Positions 41,204-51,357 of a stretch of DNA of 64,000 nt are shown here, piece after piece. Where the stretch lies: contig NZ_CP080382.1 of NCBI RefSeq assembly GCF_019443425.1, forward strand, positions 496,001 to 560,000, written 5' to 3'. The DNA is from Arthrobacter sp. PAMC25284. GTDB lineage: Bacteria; Actinomycetota; Actinomycetes; Actinomycetales; Micrococcaceae. Below the pieces are notes generated by a model. It was given only the letters and a program-made list of their open reading frames with translations. It had not been told where the DNA came from and ran no database searches. The position numbers were made by a program, and so were the translations under genes. Each line of letters starts with the position of its first letter. The first letter of the stretch is position 1.

Positions 41204-41977
41204 TCAATTCCATTTGAACCAACGGATTGCGGCCCCACCGGCGATCGCCGTCCAGAGCAGCAGGACAAACACGGCAGCGGTATTGACGCTGCCATGCAGG
41301 AACGCGTCCCTCAGAGCCTGTCCCAGCGCGCCGGACGGGAGCAGATGCGCGGCTGCCTGCGCCAGCGCGGGCAAACGTTCAGGGGGGATGACGATGCCGC
41401 CGAGGGACCCCAGCAGGATCCACAGCAAATTGGTGATGGCCAGCGTCGCCTCCGGCCGGACGGTCCCGGCGACGAGCAATCCCAGCGCGGTGAAGGCGGC
41501 CGCGCCCAGCACCAGCATGGCAAGGCCCGGCAGCCAGCCGGCAGGATTGGGTTCCCACCCGAGCACGAATGCCACTGCCGCGACCGCTATGACCTGCAGG
41601 AACAGGACCGCCAGAACGGCGAGCACCTTGCCGGCGATCAGGCCCGTGCGCCCCAGCGGTGTGGTGGAGAGGAAGCGGAGAACTCCGTACCGGCGGTCAA
41701 AACCGGTAGCGATGCCCTGCCCGGTGAAGGCGGTGGACAAGGCGCACAGGGCCAGGATTCCCGGCGCTGCGATGTTGATCCGGCTGGCGCCGAGCCCGTC
41801 CAGCAAAGGCGTCACCGTGAGTCCCACCATGGCGAGGAGTGGCAGAACGACCGCCAGGATCAGTTGTTCTCCGTTGCGCAGCATCGTGACGGTTTCATAC
41901 TTGCCCTGCAGCAGGATCCGCCGCAGCAACGGTGCCGGGGCGCTGCCCAGTGCAGCACTTCCAAGAACCGGGGTCAT
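41204..41977 (-). CDS. ABC-2 type transporter permease
   Basis: The 257-residue protein has six hydrophobic segments of the ABC-2 type (RNGEQLILAVVLPLLAMVGL near 35-55, FDRRYGVLRFLSTTPLGRTGLIAGK near 93-117, then paired helices to IRWFKWN). It pairs with the ATPase encoded just upstream, with a 4-nt overlap, to make an exporter. Members beside ctaA are often annotated as antibiotic transporters; a role in heme or oxidase maturation is an inference from position only. ctaA begins within 8 bp downstream. Confidence 0.85.
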   Translation of the reverse strand: MTPVLGSAALGSAPAPLLRRILLQGKYETVTMLRNGEQLILAVVLPLLAMVGLTVTPLLDGLGASRINIAAPGILALCALSTAFTGQGIATGFDRRYGVLRFLSTTPLGRTGLIAGKVLAVLAVLFLQVIAVAAVAFVLGWEPNPAGWLPGLAMLVLGAAAFTALGLLVAGTVRPEATLAITNLLWILLGSLGGIVIPPERLPALAQAAAHLLPSGALGQALRDAFLHGSVNTAAVFVLLLWTAIAGGAAIRWFKWN

Positions 41978-42942
41978 CGGATCTCCCTTCCGGAGATGTC
42001 CAGGAAGACGTCCTCAAGGCTGCGTGCCTCAAGGCTCATGGAGCTGGGCATGATGCCGCGGACTGCCCACCAGGCCGTGACGGCCGCCAGATCCGACGGT
42101 GTCAGCGCCCCGGTGGCGGAATAGCTTCCTGCGCGGGATTCCCTGACTTCGATGGCCTCGGGCAGGACGCCGGTCAGGTCCAGGCCCGGCTCGGCTTCAA
42201 ACAGGAGGGTCCTGATGTGCGGTCCGCCGTCGCCGGTCTCGAGCTCGTGCCGCAACAACTGGGCGACTGTGCCCTCTGCGACATTGCGGCCGGCATCGAT
42301 GATGTAGACGTAGTCGGCCAGACGCTGGGCGTCGTCCATCAGGTGCGTGGTCAGGATGATGCCCATGCCGCGGTTCCGCAGCTCGGAGATCAACTCGAAA
42401 ACCATTTGGCGGGACTGCGGGTCCAGGCCGGCGCTTGGTTCGTCGAGGAAAAGCACTTCGGGTTTCCCGACGAGGGCCGCGGCCAGGGCGAGGCGCTGTT
42501 TCTGCCCGCCGGACAGCCGGCGGACGGTGGTGCGGCTGAAAGCGTCAATTCCAAGGCGGCGGATCAGGTCCTCGACGGGCCAGGGGTCCTGGTACATGCC
42601 GGCAATGTGCCGCAACAGGGGGATGGGGCGCGCCGACGGCGGGAGCCCGCCGTCCTGCAGCATGACGCCTACCCGGGAACGCAGGGCCGCGCCCGCCGTG
42701 TCCGGATCCTGGCCGAGCAGGCTGATGGTGCCGGCCGTGCGCTTCTGCAGTCCCTGGGCGCATTCGATGGTGGTGGTTTTGCCCGCGCCGTTGGCCCCAA
42801 GCAGTGCCGTGACCTGTCCGCGCCCGGCGACGAGGGAAAGGCCGCTGACCACCCGCAGCATCTTGCCGTCGAGGGTGGGCAGCGGCCCAACATCCTTGAC
42901 CAGCCCACTAATGGACAAAACGGGGGAAATGGGGGATCGCAC
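41974..42942 (-). CDS. ABC transporter ATP-binding protein (ABC-2 partner)
   Basis: The 322-residue ATPase has Walker A GANGAGKTT (about 49-57), Q-loop VMLQDGG, signature LSGGQKQRLALAAAL (about 142-156), Walker B VLFLDEPSAGLD and H-loop TTHLMDDA. A C-terminal extension of about 90 residues is typical of CcmA/DrrA-like exporters. The start is GTG 42942; the preceding TTG codon is also possible. TAGAAT lies 7-12 bp upstream of the start, so the message may be leaderless. It is divergent from sufR, with a 147-bp shared region. Confidence 0.88.
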   Translation of the reverse strand: MRSPISPVLSISGLVKDVGPLPTLDGKMLRVVSGLSLVAGRGQVTALLGANGAGKTTTIECAQGLQKRTAGTISLLGQDPDTAGAALRSRVGVMLQDGGLPPSARPIPLLRHIAGMYQDPWPVEDLIRRLGIDAFSRTTVRRLSGGQKQRLALAAALVGKPEVLFLDEPSAGLDPQSRQMVFELISELRNRGMGIILTTHLMDDAQRLADYVYIIDAGRNVAEGTVAQLLRHELETGDGGPHIRTLLFEAEPGLDLTGVLPEAIEVRESRAGSYSATGALTPSDLAAVTAWWAVRGIMPSSMSLEARSLEDVFLDISGREIR

Positions 42943-43064
42943 CAAAGCATTCTACGTGATGTAGTACCCGCCGCGGCGGGGACGCGGAGCCGGCCGCGAC
43001 GCCCGTCCCGGCCCCGCCGCTGCAGGCAGGGTAGCCATGCCTTACTGGCCGCCGGGAGTAAATT

Positions 43065-43082
43065 ACGACATGATTGTGTTGT
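43065..43082. promoter_or_regulatory. candidate operator upstream of sufR
   Basis: ACGACA-N6-TGTTGT is an 18-bp imperfect inverted repeat (five of six pairs) ending 7 bp before the sufR start. Position and symmetry would suit autoregulation by the Fe-S sensing repressor SufR. This is seen by eye only and such short repeats arise by chance. Confidence 0.3.
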
Positions 43083-43089
43083 GTATTCC

Positions 43090-43949
43090 ATGAGTATCCC
43101 CACGCCTGCGCGGTTTTCTGCGCACGGCTCCCCGCACGGGACGTCGGCCGACGCCCCGCAGGTGCCGGTGCCGTCGGGAACCCCGGCTGGGAGTGCCGCC
43201 CAGCCGCACGATGCTGACGAACGCACCCGCGACCGTGTCCTCAATGCGGTGCTGGAACATGGCCCGGTCAGTGCCGCCGAACTTGGTGACCTGCTGGGTT
43301 TCACGCCCGCCGCCGTGCGCCGCCACCTGGACCAACTTTCGCGCCGTGGCGTCATCGAGGTTAAGAAAGCCAACCGGGCCGGAGCCGGCGCCGGGCGTCC
43401 CGCCCGCCGCTACGTCCTCAGCTCCCAGGGTCAGTCCACGCTCGGTGACGACTACCTGGACATCGCAACCTCCGCACTCCGGCGCCTGGATGAAATGGCC
43501 GGACCGGATGCAGTCCGGCAGTTCGCCGTCGAGCGTTTTGCGGAGATGGAACGCCGCTACGCACCCGAAATTGACCAGGCCGGCCCGGACATCGCGGCCC
43601 GCGCCCAGGCCTTGTCGGAGGCGCTGAGCCGTGACGGCTTCGTGGCGTCGGCGCAGTCCATCGAGGCCAAGGCGCCGCTGCCGGCGGCTCTTTCCAGCGT
43701 CCAGCTGTGCCAGGGGCACTGCCCCATCCAGCACCTGGCGGCACAGTTCCCGGTGTTCTGCGACGTCGAGACCGAGCTCTTTTCCCGGCTGGTCGGCGTC
43801 GACGTCCGGCGGCTGTCCACGCTCGCCCGCGGCGGGCATGTCTGCACCACCCACATACCTACTGGGCGCCCGGCGGCCAGGGGACCTCACGGTCCCGCAA
43901 CCCCGGACTCCTCGGTCAAAGTATCCAACCATCTGCAAGAAAGGCCGTG

Positions 43950-43950
<1 letters not shown>
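43090..43950 (+). CDS. sufR: SufR-like Fe-S-sensing transcriptional regulator
   Basis: The 286-residue protein has an N-terminal winged helix ([42 protein letters not shown], about 50-91). Its C-terminal part contains Cys residues spaced CQGHC-x12-C plus a later Cys in VCTTHIP, which fit ligation of an Fe-S cluster. This is the organisation of SufR (Rv1460), which represses the suf operon when clusters are plentiful. ATG 43090 is chosen; GTG 43081 is in frame. The stop overlaps sufB by one base (TGATG), so the regulator is co-transcribed with the genes it likely controls. Confidence 0.88.
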
Positions 43951-45412
<1,462 letters not shown>

Positions 45413-45413
<1 letters not shown>

Positions 45414-46699
45414 TGACTGACATCACTACTGAAAAGGCCCGCATCGGCGCGCCCTCGTCCCAGCCGTTTATCAACGGTTTCACCGAGGAAGGCGAGAGCC
45501 TTTCGCCGCTGAACTCGGCGGATTCCAAGTCCCCGCTGACCGGCGACGTGGTCAAGCGTCACTCGCACGGCGGCGGCGTCGGGGTTCCGGACAGCTCACG
45601 CGCCGGGCGCCTCACGTCCTACAACCTGGCTGACTTCAAGCCGTTGACCGGGATGGAAGAGGACTGGCGCTTCACTCCGCTGAAGCGTCTGCGCGGACTA
45701 CACACTGACGTCCTCGGCGGCGCGGCTCCGGCCGTTGACGTCACCGCACCCGAGACCGTCAGGGTCGAAACCGTCGGCCGTGGCGACAAGCGGATCGGCT
45801 CCGCCGGCATCCCCGAGGACCGCGTCTCCGCGAACGCCTGGGAGAACTTCGCCGAGGCCACGGTCATCACCGTGCCCGCTGAAGTCCACGCCGAGGCCGA
45901 GGTCAGCGTCCTGCTGACCGGCCAGGGCACCGAGGCAACGGCACAGCACATTGTCATTGTGGCGGAGAAGTTCTCCAAGGCCGTCGTCGTCCTGGATCAC
46001 CAGGGCACCGCCGTTGTCTCGGAAAACGTGGAAATGGTCGTCGAAGACGGCGCTGAACTGACGGTCATCTCGTTGCAGGAGTGGACGGACGACTCCGTTC
46101 ACGCGTCCTCCCAGCAGGTCAAGCTTGGCCGCGACGCGAAGTTCAAGCACATCGTCGTCAGCCTCGGCGGCGACGTCGTGCGGGTCACGCCGTCGGCACG
46201 CTTCACTGCCCCGGGCGCCGAGGTTGAAATGTTCGGGCTGTACTTCGCCGACGCCGGCCAGCACCTTGAGCAGCGCCTGTTTGTGGACCATGCCGTGCCG
46301 AACTGCAAGTCCAATGTCCTGTACAAGGGCGCACTGCAGGGCCGCAACGCGCACACCGTGTGGGTGGGTGACGTTCTGATCCGCAAGGAAGCAGAAGGCA
46401 CCGACACGTACGAAGCGAACCGCAATCTGGTCCTGACCGACGGCGCCCGCGCCGACTCGGTGCCGAACCTGGAAATCGAGACCGGCCTGATCGCCGGCGC
46501 CGGCCATGCCAGCGCCACCGGCCGTTTCGATGACCAGCACCTGTTCTACCTGATGGCCCGCGGCATCCCCGAAGACGTCGCCCGCCGGCTCGTAGTGCGC
46601 GGATTCCTGAACGAGATCATCCAGCAGATCAGGGTCCCGGCCATCGAAGAGCGACTCACGGCCGCCGTCGAGCGCGAACTCGCGGCAACGAACAACTAG
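45413..46699 (+). CDS. sufD: Fe-S cluster assembly protein SufD
   Basis: The 428-residue SufB paralogue forms the SufB-SufD heterodimer that binds the SufC ATPase. Conserved parts are the DFKPLTGMEEDWRFTPLKRL N-terminal segment, the beta-helix core, CKSNVLYKGALQGRNAHTVWVGDVLI and the C-terminal DQHLFYLMARGIPEDVARRLVVRGFLNEI. It starts within the sufB stop codon. The Rieske gene follows after 31 bp. Confidence 0.95.
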
Positions 46700-46730
46700 T
46701 GCGCAGCACTAGGGAACACGGAACCATCAG

Positions 46731-47090
46731 ATGACTGAACAGCCAAAAGGCGAGCTGGTCTGCAACGCCAGTGAGATCCAGGTCAAACAGGCGTTGCGGA
46801 TCCTGATCGATGACTACCCCGTAGCCGTCGTCCGGGACTCGATGGGTGAGATCCACGCCATCGGTGACACCTGCTCGCATGCGGACATCTCGCTGTCCGA
46901 AGGCGAGGTGGAGGGCTGTGCCATCGAGTGCTGGGGGCACGGCTCCCAGTTCGACCTGCGCAGCGGCGCGCCGCTTCAGCTGCCGGCCTATGACCCGGTT
47001 CCGGTCTTTGCCGTCACCATTGAGGGAGATGAGGTCTACGTGGACGTCACCACCATCCTGAACGGTGCCGACGCCCCGAACTTCAGCTGA
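46731..47090 (+). CDS. Rieske [2Fe-2S] ferredoxin-like protein in the suf operon
   Basis: The 119-residue protein is a single Rieske domain with the cluster ligands C-S-H (in DTCSHADISL, about 45-54) and C-W-G-H (in ECWGHGSQFDLRSG, about 64-77). This matches the ferredoxin subunits of non-haem iron oxygenases. Its place between sufD and sufC suggests a role as electron donor or carrier in cluster assembly, not in ring hydroxylation; that is inference. The same insertion occurs in other Actinobacteria. Confidence 0.9.
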   Translation: MTEQPKGELVCNASEIQVKQALRILIDDYPVAVVRDSMGEIHAIGDTCSHADISLSEGEVEGCAIECWGHGSQFDLRSGAPLQLPAYDPVPVFAVTIEGDEVYVDVTTILNGADAPNFS

Positions 47091-47189
47091 CCGCCCGGGC
47101 CCCCGGCGCCGCCAGCACCCGCATCATAGAACTTATCGACAAGAAACCGCACCGTGCCGGAGGGCACGGCGCAGAGGAGAACAAGACAT

Positions 47190-47987
47190 ATGTCTACTCT
47201 TGAGATCAAGGACCTGCACGTCAGCATTGACACCGAGCAGGGCACCAAGGAAATCCTGAAGGGCGTCAGCCTGACGATCAGGACCGGCGAAACGCACGCC
47301 ATCATGGGCCCCAACGGCTCCGGCAAGTCCACGCTGGCCTCCACCATCGCCGGACACCCGCGCTACAACGTCACGTCGGGCACCATCACGCTCGACGGCG
47401 AAGACGTCCTCGCCATGAGCGTGGACGAGCGCGCCCGCGCCGGCCTGTTCCTGGCCATGCAGTACCCGGTAGAGGTCCCCGGCGTCAGCATGACCAACTT
47501 CCTGCGCACCGCCAAGACTGCCATCGACGGCGAAGCACCCAAGCTGCGGACCTGGACCAAGGACGTCAAGGCCGCTATGGCCAAGCTGCGCATCGATGCG
47601 GACTTCACGCAGCGCAACGTCAACGAGGGCTTCTCCGGCGGCGAAAAGAAGCGCGTCGAGATCCTTCAGCTTGAGCTCTTCAAGCCCCGGTTCGCCATCC
47701 TCGACGAGACCGACTCCGGACTCGACGTCGACGCGCTCAAGGTCGTCTCCGAAGGCGTCAACCGCGCCCACGCCGAAGGCAACATGGGCACCCTGCTCAT
47801 CACGCACTACACCCGGATCCTGCGTTACATCAAGCCGGAATTCGTGCACGTGTTCGTTGACGGCCAGGTCGTCGAAGAGGGCGGCCCCGAACTGGCTGAC
47901 CGTCTCGAAGAAGAAGGCTACGACCGCTACGCCAAGGGCGCCGGAGCCGCCACCATCGCTGCCGCCGACGCTGCAGCACAGGCCTAG
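47190..47987 (+). CDS. sufC: Fe-S cluster assembly ATPase SufC
   Basis: The 265-residue ABC-type ATPase powers the SufBCD scaffold. Walker A is GPNGSGKST (about 37-45), the signature FSGGEKKRVEILQLELF (about 148-164) is the special SufC form, Walker B is AILDETDSGLD and the H-loop lies in LLITHYTRILRYI. ATG 47190 is preceded by GAGGAGA. It is separated from the Rieske gene by 99 bp and from the SufT-like gene by 13 bp. No cysteine desulfurase gene follows. Confidence 0.97.
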   Translation: MSTLEIKDLHVSIDTEQGTKEILKGVSLTIRTGETHAIMGPNGSGKSTLASTIAGHPRYNVTSGTITLDGEDVLAMSVDERARAGLFLAMQYPVEVPGVSMTNFLRTAKTAIDGEAPKLRTWTKDVKAAMAKLRIDADFTQRNVNEGFSGGEKKRVEILQLELFKPRFAILDETDSGLDVDALKVVSEGVNRAHAEGNMGTLLITHYTRILRYIKPEFVHVFVDGQVVEEGGPELADRLEEEGYDRYAKGAGAATIAAADAAAQA

Positions 47988-48000
47988 TTAGGACTGAGTC

Positions 48001-48333
48001 ATGACCGAAACGAATGTGGCCCGGACGGGCCTCGAGGATGTCGAAGAGGCACTCAAGGATGTGATCGACCCGGAACTCGGCGTCAACATCGTTGATCTGG
48101 GCCTGCTGTACGGTCTGAAATATTCGGACGACGACGGCGCCCTGCTGATCGACATGACACTCACCACGGCCGCGTGCCCGCTTACCGATGTGATCGAGGA
48201 GCAGGTCGGCCAGGCCATGGACGGTGTCGTGGACGAATGGCGCCTCAACTGGGTCTGGATGCCGCCGTGGGGGCCGGAACGGATCACCGAAGACGGCCGC
48301 GACCAGATGCGCGCCCTCGGCTTCAACATCTAG
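48001..48333 (+). CDS. sufT: MIP18/DUF59 metal-sulfur cluster assembly factor (SufT-like)
   Basis: The 110-residue protein is a single DUF59 domain: DVIDPELGVNIVDLGLLYGLKY (about 20-41), then LTTAACPLTDVIEEQV with the reactive Cys near residue 59. MIP18-like proteins help transfer or mature Fe-S clusters. It ends the suf operon (mycobacterial equivalent Rv1466) and is followed by a strong terminator. The usual sufS and sufU between sufC and sufT are absent here. Confidence 0.9.
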   Translation: MTETNVARTGLEDVEEALKDVIDPELGVNIVDLGLLYGLKYSDDDGALLIDMTLTTAACPLTDVIEEQVGQAMDGVVDEWRLNWVWMPPWGPERITEDGRDQMRALGFNI

Positions 48334-48356
48334 ACTGTTTCCGCACAACGATTGTC

Positions 48357-48403
48357 CGACGCCGGCCGGTCACCTTCTCAGCGAAGGTGACCGGCCGGCG
48401 TCG
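48357..48403 (+). terminator. strong terminator of the suf operon
   Basis: A 21-bp perfect stem (CGACGCCGGCCGGTCACCTTC and its complement) with a five-base TCAGC loop is followed by TTGTTGT. It begins 24 bp after the sufT stop. Confidence 0.9.
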
Positions 48404-48429
48404 TTGTTGTGCATCGATGGGTGCGGTAG

Positions 48430-48989
48430 ATGCCGGAGCCTGGTGTTGAGGTGGTGTGGGGTGCGTCTTCGCGGGCCTGGCGGAAGGCCCAGTATGAGGA
48501 GCTGTGGCTGCAGTTCCGGCCCCGCGGTTCCAAGGAGGTCCTGGACGCGGTGGAGACGGCGGTCGAGGTGGCCAACAAGGCGGTCGAGGACGCCGGGTGG
48601 GGCGCGGACGTCTTCACCGAGGGAGTTTCCGATTCCGACGCCGGGCCAGTGGCCCTGATGAGCCGGGCTGGGCCCGAGGAGGGCGTGCGCGCCTGGTTCG
48701 ATGTCTTCGCCCGGCACTTGCAGGAGGCCAGGCTGTCACGGAAGGTGACAGCGGCCCCGGAGGCGTTTATACCCGACTGGCTGAACGGTGATCTCTGGGC
48801 GCCGCGCCAGGTCACGGCCTTCGTCAACCCCTCGGCGGAGGCAAACACCTCGTCCAGGCCAAAGAGCTGGCACCCTGGTACGCCACGATCGACCCGGACC
48901 CGCAAACACTCGCCAAGGCCCGCGCCGACTTCGGCGGGATGATCCTCACGCCGGAAATCATCGCCGCCAACCCGCCACCCTGGCGTTGA
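48430..48989 (+). pseudogene. unknown protein gene, broken or rearranged in its 3' part
   Basis: ATG 48430 opens a frame with protein-like composition for about 135 residues (VVWGASSRAWRKAQYEELW, NKAVEDAGWGADVFTEGV, FIPDWLNGDLWAPRQVTAFV). It then degenerates into NPSAEANTSSRPKSWHPGTPRSTRTRK and stops at 48942. In another frame, from about 48838 to TGA 48989, a natural-looking C-terminus runs (GGGKHLVQAKELAPWYATIDPD, ending IIAANPPPWR). Joining the frames needs one base added (or two removed) near 48830, unlike the +1 GGCC events elsewhere, so a real deletion or fusion of two gene remnants is possible. I do not recognise either part. Confidence 0.5.
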
Positions 48990-48998
48990 CTAAAGGAA

Positions 48999-49886
48999 TT
49001 AGGGGGTCGCGACGGCGAACGTGTCGCACTGGTTGATGTCACCGGACGTGTAGCCCTGGTAGAACCATTTCTGCCGCTGCTCGCTGGAACCGTGCGTCCA
49101 CGCTTCCGGGCTGACGCGGCCGGTGGCGGCCTCCTGAATCCGGTCGTCGCCCACGGCTGATGCGGCCGAGAGTGCGTCCTGGATGTCCTTCTCCGTGAGC
49201 GGATCCAGGAACGGGAGTCCGGTCTTCGGGTCGGGCTGGGTCGTGGCGTGGTGGACCCACAACCCGGCGTAGCAGTCGGCCTGGAGCTCGACCCGGACGG
49301 CACCCGATGCCGGGCCCTGCGGATCCTGCTGGGCCTGATCCAGGGTTCCGAGCACATTCTGGACGTGGTGCCCGAATTCGTGCGCGACGACGTACTCCTG
49401 CGCCAGCGGTCCGCCGGAGGAGCCGAACCGGTCCACAAGCTCCTGGAAGAATCCCGGGTCAAAATAAGCCGTGGTGTCAGCCGGGCAGTAGAACGGACCC
49501 ACGGCCGACGTCGCTGAGCCGCAGCCGGTGTTGGTGCCACCGGTGAAGATCACGGTCTCCGGCCGCGGGTAGTCCCGGTTGTACTGGGCCAGGTAGTCGG
49601 GCCAGAACGCGTTCAGGCTGTTGACGGTACCCACGATCCGGCAGTCCAGCCGGGCGTCAGCGTCGGCGCCGGTGTCACAGGCAGGCGCTGAACCCTGACT
49701 CTGCGCGGGCGGTTCCTGCACAGCACCGGCCAGGCCTTCGAGCAGCTGCGGGTTGATACCGAACAGGGCAGCGATCAGCAGGATGACGCCGCCGCCGATG
49801 CCGCCGCCGATCTTGGTGCCGCGGCCCACGCCGCGCCGGTCCTGGACCTGAGACGGATCCAGCTGCGCATTGTCATTGAAACTCAT
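48999..49886 (-). CDS. membrane-anchored neutral zinc metallopeptidase (YpfJ family)
   Basis: The 295-residue protein has a short polar N-terminus, a glycine-rich membrane helix (GGGIGGGVILLIAALFGI, about 27-44) and an extracytoplasmic catalytic domain. Zinc ligands are HEFGHH at 169-174 and Glu200 in VELQADCYAGLW. Four to five Cys residues (70, 82, 122, 134) are suitable for disulfides outside the cell. This is the KPN_02809/YpfJ neutral zinc metallopeptidase family; substrates are unknown. It is divergent from the acyl-CoA ligase gene with a 58-bp gap. Confidence 0.9.
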   Translation of the reverse strand: MSFNDNAQLDPSQVQDRRGVGRGTKIGGGIGGGVILLIAALFGINPQLLEGLAGAVQEPPAQSQGSAPACDTGADADARLDCRIVGTVNSLNAFWPDYLAQYNRDYPRPETVIFTGGTNTGCGSATSAVGPFYCPADTTAYFDPGFFQELVDRFGSSGGPLAQEYVVAHEFGHHVQNVLGTLDQAQQDPQGPASGAVRVELQADCYAGLWVHHATTQPDPKTGLPFLDPLTEKDIQDALSAASAVGDDRIQEAATGRVSPEAWTHGSSEQRQKWFYQGYTSGDINQCDTFAVATP

Positions 49887-49944
49887 GCTGTCACAATATC
49901 GCGTGCCGCCCGCGGCGACGCCACCCGCCGCTAAAGTTGATTTG

Positions 49945-51357
49945 ATGCCATTCCTTGACCGACTTCAGCGCTGGGCCGATGAACGCCCCGACGGTTCCGC
50001 CGTCGTCGTCGCCGGGCAGCGCCTGAGCTGGTCCGGGCTTCGCGACGCGGCCGCGTCGCTGGTGCCTGCGGCGCCCGGTGTCACCGTGCTGGCGGAGGGT
50101 AATTCCCCGGGATTCGTCGTCAGGTTCGCCGCCGCCGTCGCGGGGGAACGGCAATGCGCTGTGCTGGACCCGGACTGGCCGACTCTGCTGAAGGATGGAA
50201 TCGCGGCCCGGATCGCCGCGACGGTGCCCGCTGCGGTTCCCGGACCTTCGGCGCGGGGCGACGGGCTTGCCGACGGGCCGCCCGGGACGACGTTCCTGAT
50301 CGGCCTGACGTCCGGCACCACATCGGTCCCCAAGGCTTTTACCCGCACGAGGCGGTCCTGGCGCGAGTCCTTTGAGGCGTCGATCGAATTCTTCGGGCTG
50401 ACCCCCGAGGACAAGACACTGGCCCCTGGCCCCCTCGCGGCCAGCCTGAACCTGTACGCCCTGGCCGAGTGCCTCTACGCCGGCGCGGAGTTCCACACGC
50501 TGGAACACTTCGACGTCGGCGACGCCCACTCCGCTGTCAGCCACGACGGCATCACCCGGCTGGTGCTGGTTCCCACGATGCTGAGGCTGCTCAGCGAGCG
50601 CGGCCTCACCGGCGGCGTGGATGCTTCCGGAATCCGCAGCATCATCTGCGCCGGTTCCAAATTGGACGCCCGGACCGTGGAGGCTGCCCGCAGGTGGGCA
50701 CCGAACGCGGTCATCTATGAGTACTACGGCGCCTCCGAGCTCAGTTTCGTTGCTGGCGCCGGGCTGTCGCCCGGTGAGGCTCCCGAGCCCGCAGGCACCG
50801 GCCTGGGACTGCCGTTTCCCGGCGTCGAAATCAGAATCCTCGACGACGCCGGAGCTCCGGTTCCGGAGGGCCGTGATGGAAACATCTGTATTCGCAGCGG
50901 CATGGTCAGCGACGGTTACCTCTGGGGCGACGACGGCCAGGCGCTGCGGTGCTTCTCCGGCTGGTACACCGTGGGAGACCAGGGTTACCTGTCGGGCGGC
51001 ATCCTCCATATCCTGGGCCGCCGTGCCGACATGATCGTGACCGCCGGCACGAACGTCTATCCGCACGAGGTGGAGCTCGCTCTGGCGTCTGTTCCCGGCG
51101 TCGCTGCAGTCGTCGCGGCCGGGCAGGATGACGACGTCCGCGGCCAGCGGGTGGTCGCTGCGGTCCTGCCCTCGCACGGCGGGCTGACGGCCACGCAGCT
51201 AAAGGCCGGTGTCGCGGAGGTTCTGACACGGGCCAAACGCCCGCTGGAGTACTTCGCCCTGACTGAGCTTCCGCTGACGGACCGGGGCAAAATCAGCCGG
51301 CAGCTCCTGCTCGACTGGATCGGCTCCAACGATCAGAGAATTCGGCGTCTTGGCTGA
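49945..51357 (+). CDS. AMP-dependent acyl-CoA synthetase/ligase (YhfT-like)
   Basis: The 470-residue ANL-superfamily enzyme has the P-loop LTSGTTSVPKAFTRT (about 120-134), A5 motif YYGASE (about 258-263), A7 WYTVGDQGYLSGGILHILGRRADMI (about 338-362) and the catalytic Lys near the end in LTDRGKISRQLL. It should activate a carboxylic acid to an acyl-CoA. It is shorter than long-chain FadD enzymes and nearer to YhfT/MenE-size proteins. ATG 49945 is chosen because homology begins there. The thiolase gene overlaps by 8 nt and the biotin transporter lies next door, which resembles the Bacillus yhfT-yhfS-bioY group. Substrate unknown. Confidence 0.85.
   Translation: MPFLDRLQRWADERPDGSAVVVAGQRLSWSGLRDAAASLVPAAPGVTVLAEGNSPGFVVRFAAAVAGERQCAVLDPDWPTLLKDGIAARIAATVPAAVPGPSARGDGLADGPPGTTFLIGLTSGTTSVPKAFTRTRRSWRESFEASIEFFGLTPEDKTLAPGPLAASLNLYALAECLYAGAEFHTLEHFDVGDAHSAVSHDGITRLVLVPTMLRLLSERGLTGGVDASGIRSIICAGSKLDARTVEAARRWAPNAVIYEYYGASELSFVAGAGLSPGEAPEPAGTGLGLPFPGVEIRILDDAGAPVPEGRDGNICIRSGMVSDGYLWGDDGQALRCFSGWYTVGDQGYLSGGILHILGRRADMIVTAGTNVYPHEVELALASVPGVAAVVAAGQDDDVRGQRVVAAVLPSHGGLTATQLKAGVAEVLTRAKRPLEYFALTELPLTDRGKISRQLLLDWIGSNDQRIRRLG

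Noticed and set aside
41932..43089. Long in-frame extension upstream of sufR on the plus strand
   Set aside because: It is antisense to the ABC ATPase gene; SufR homology begins only near 43090.
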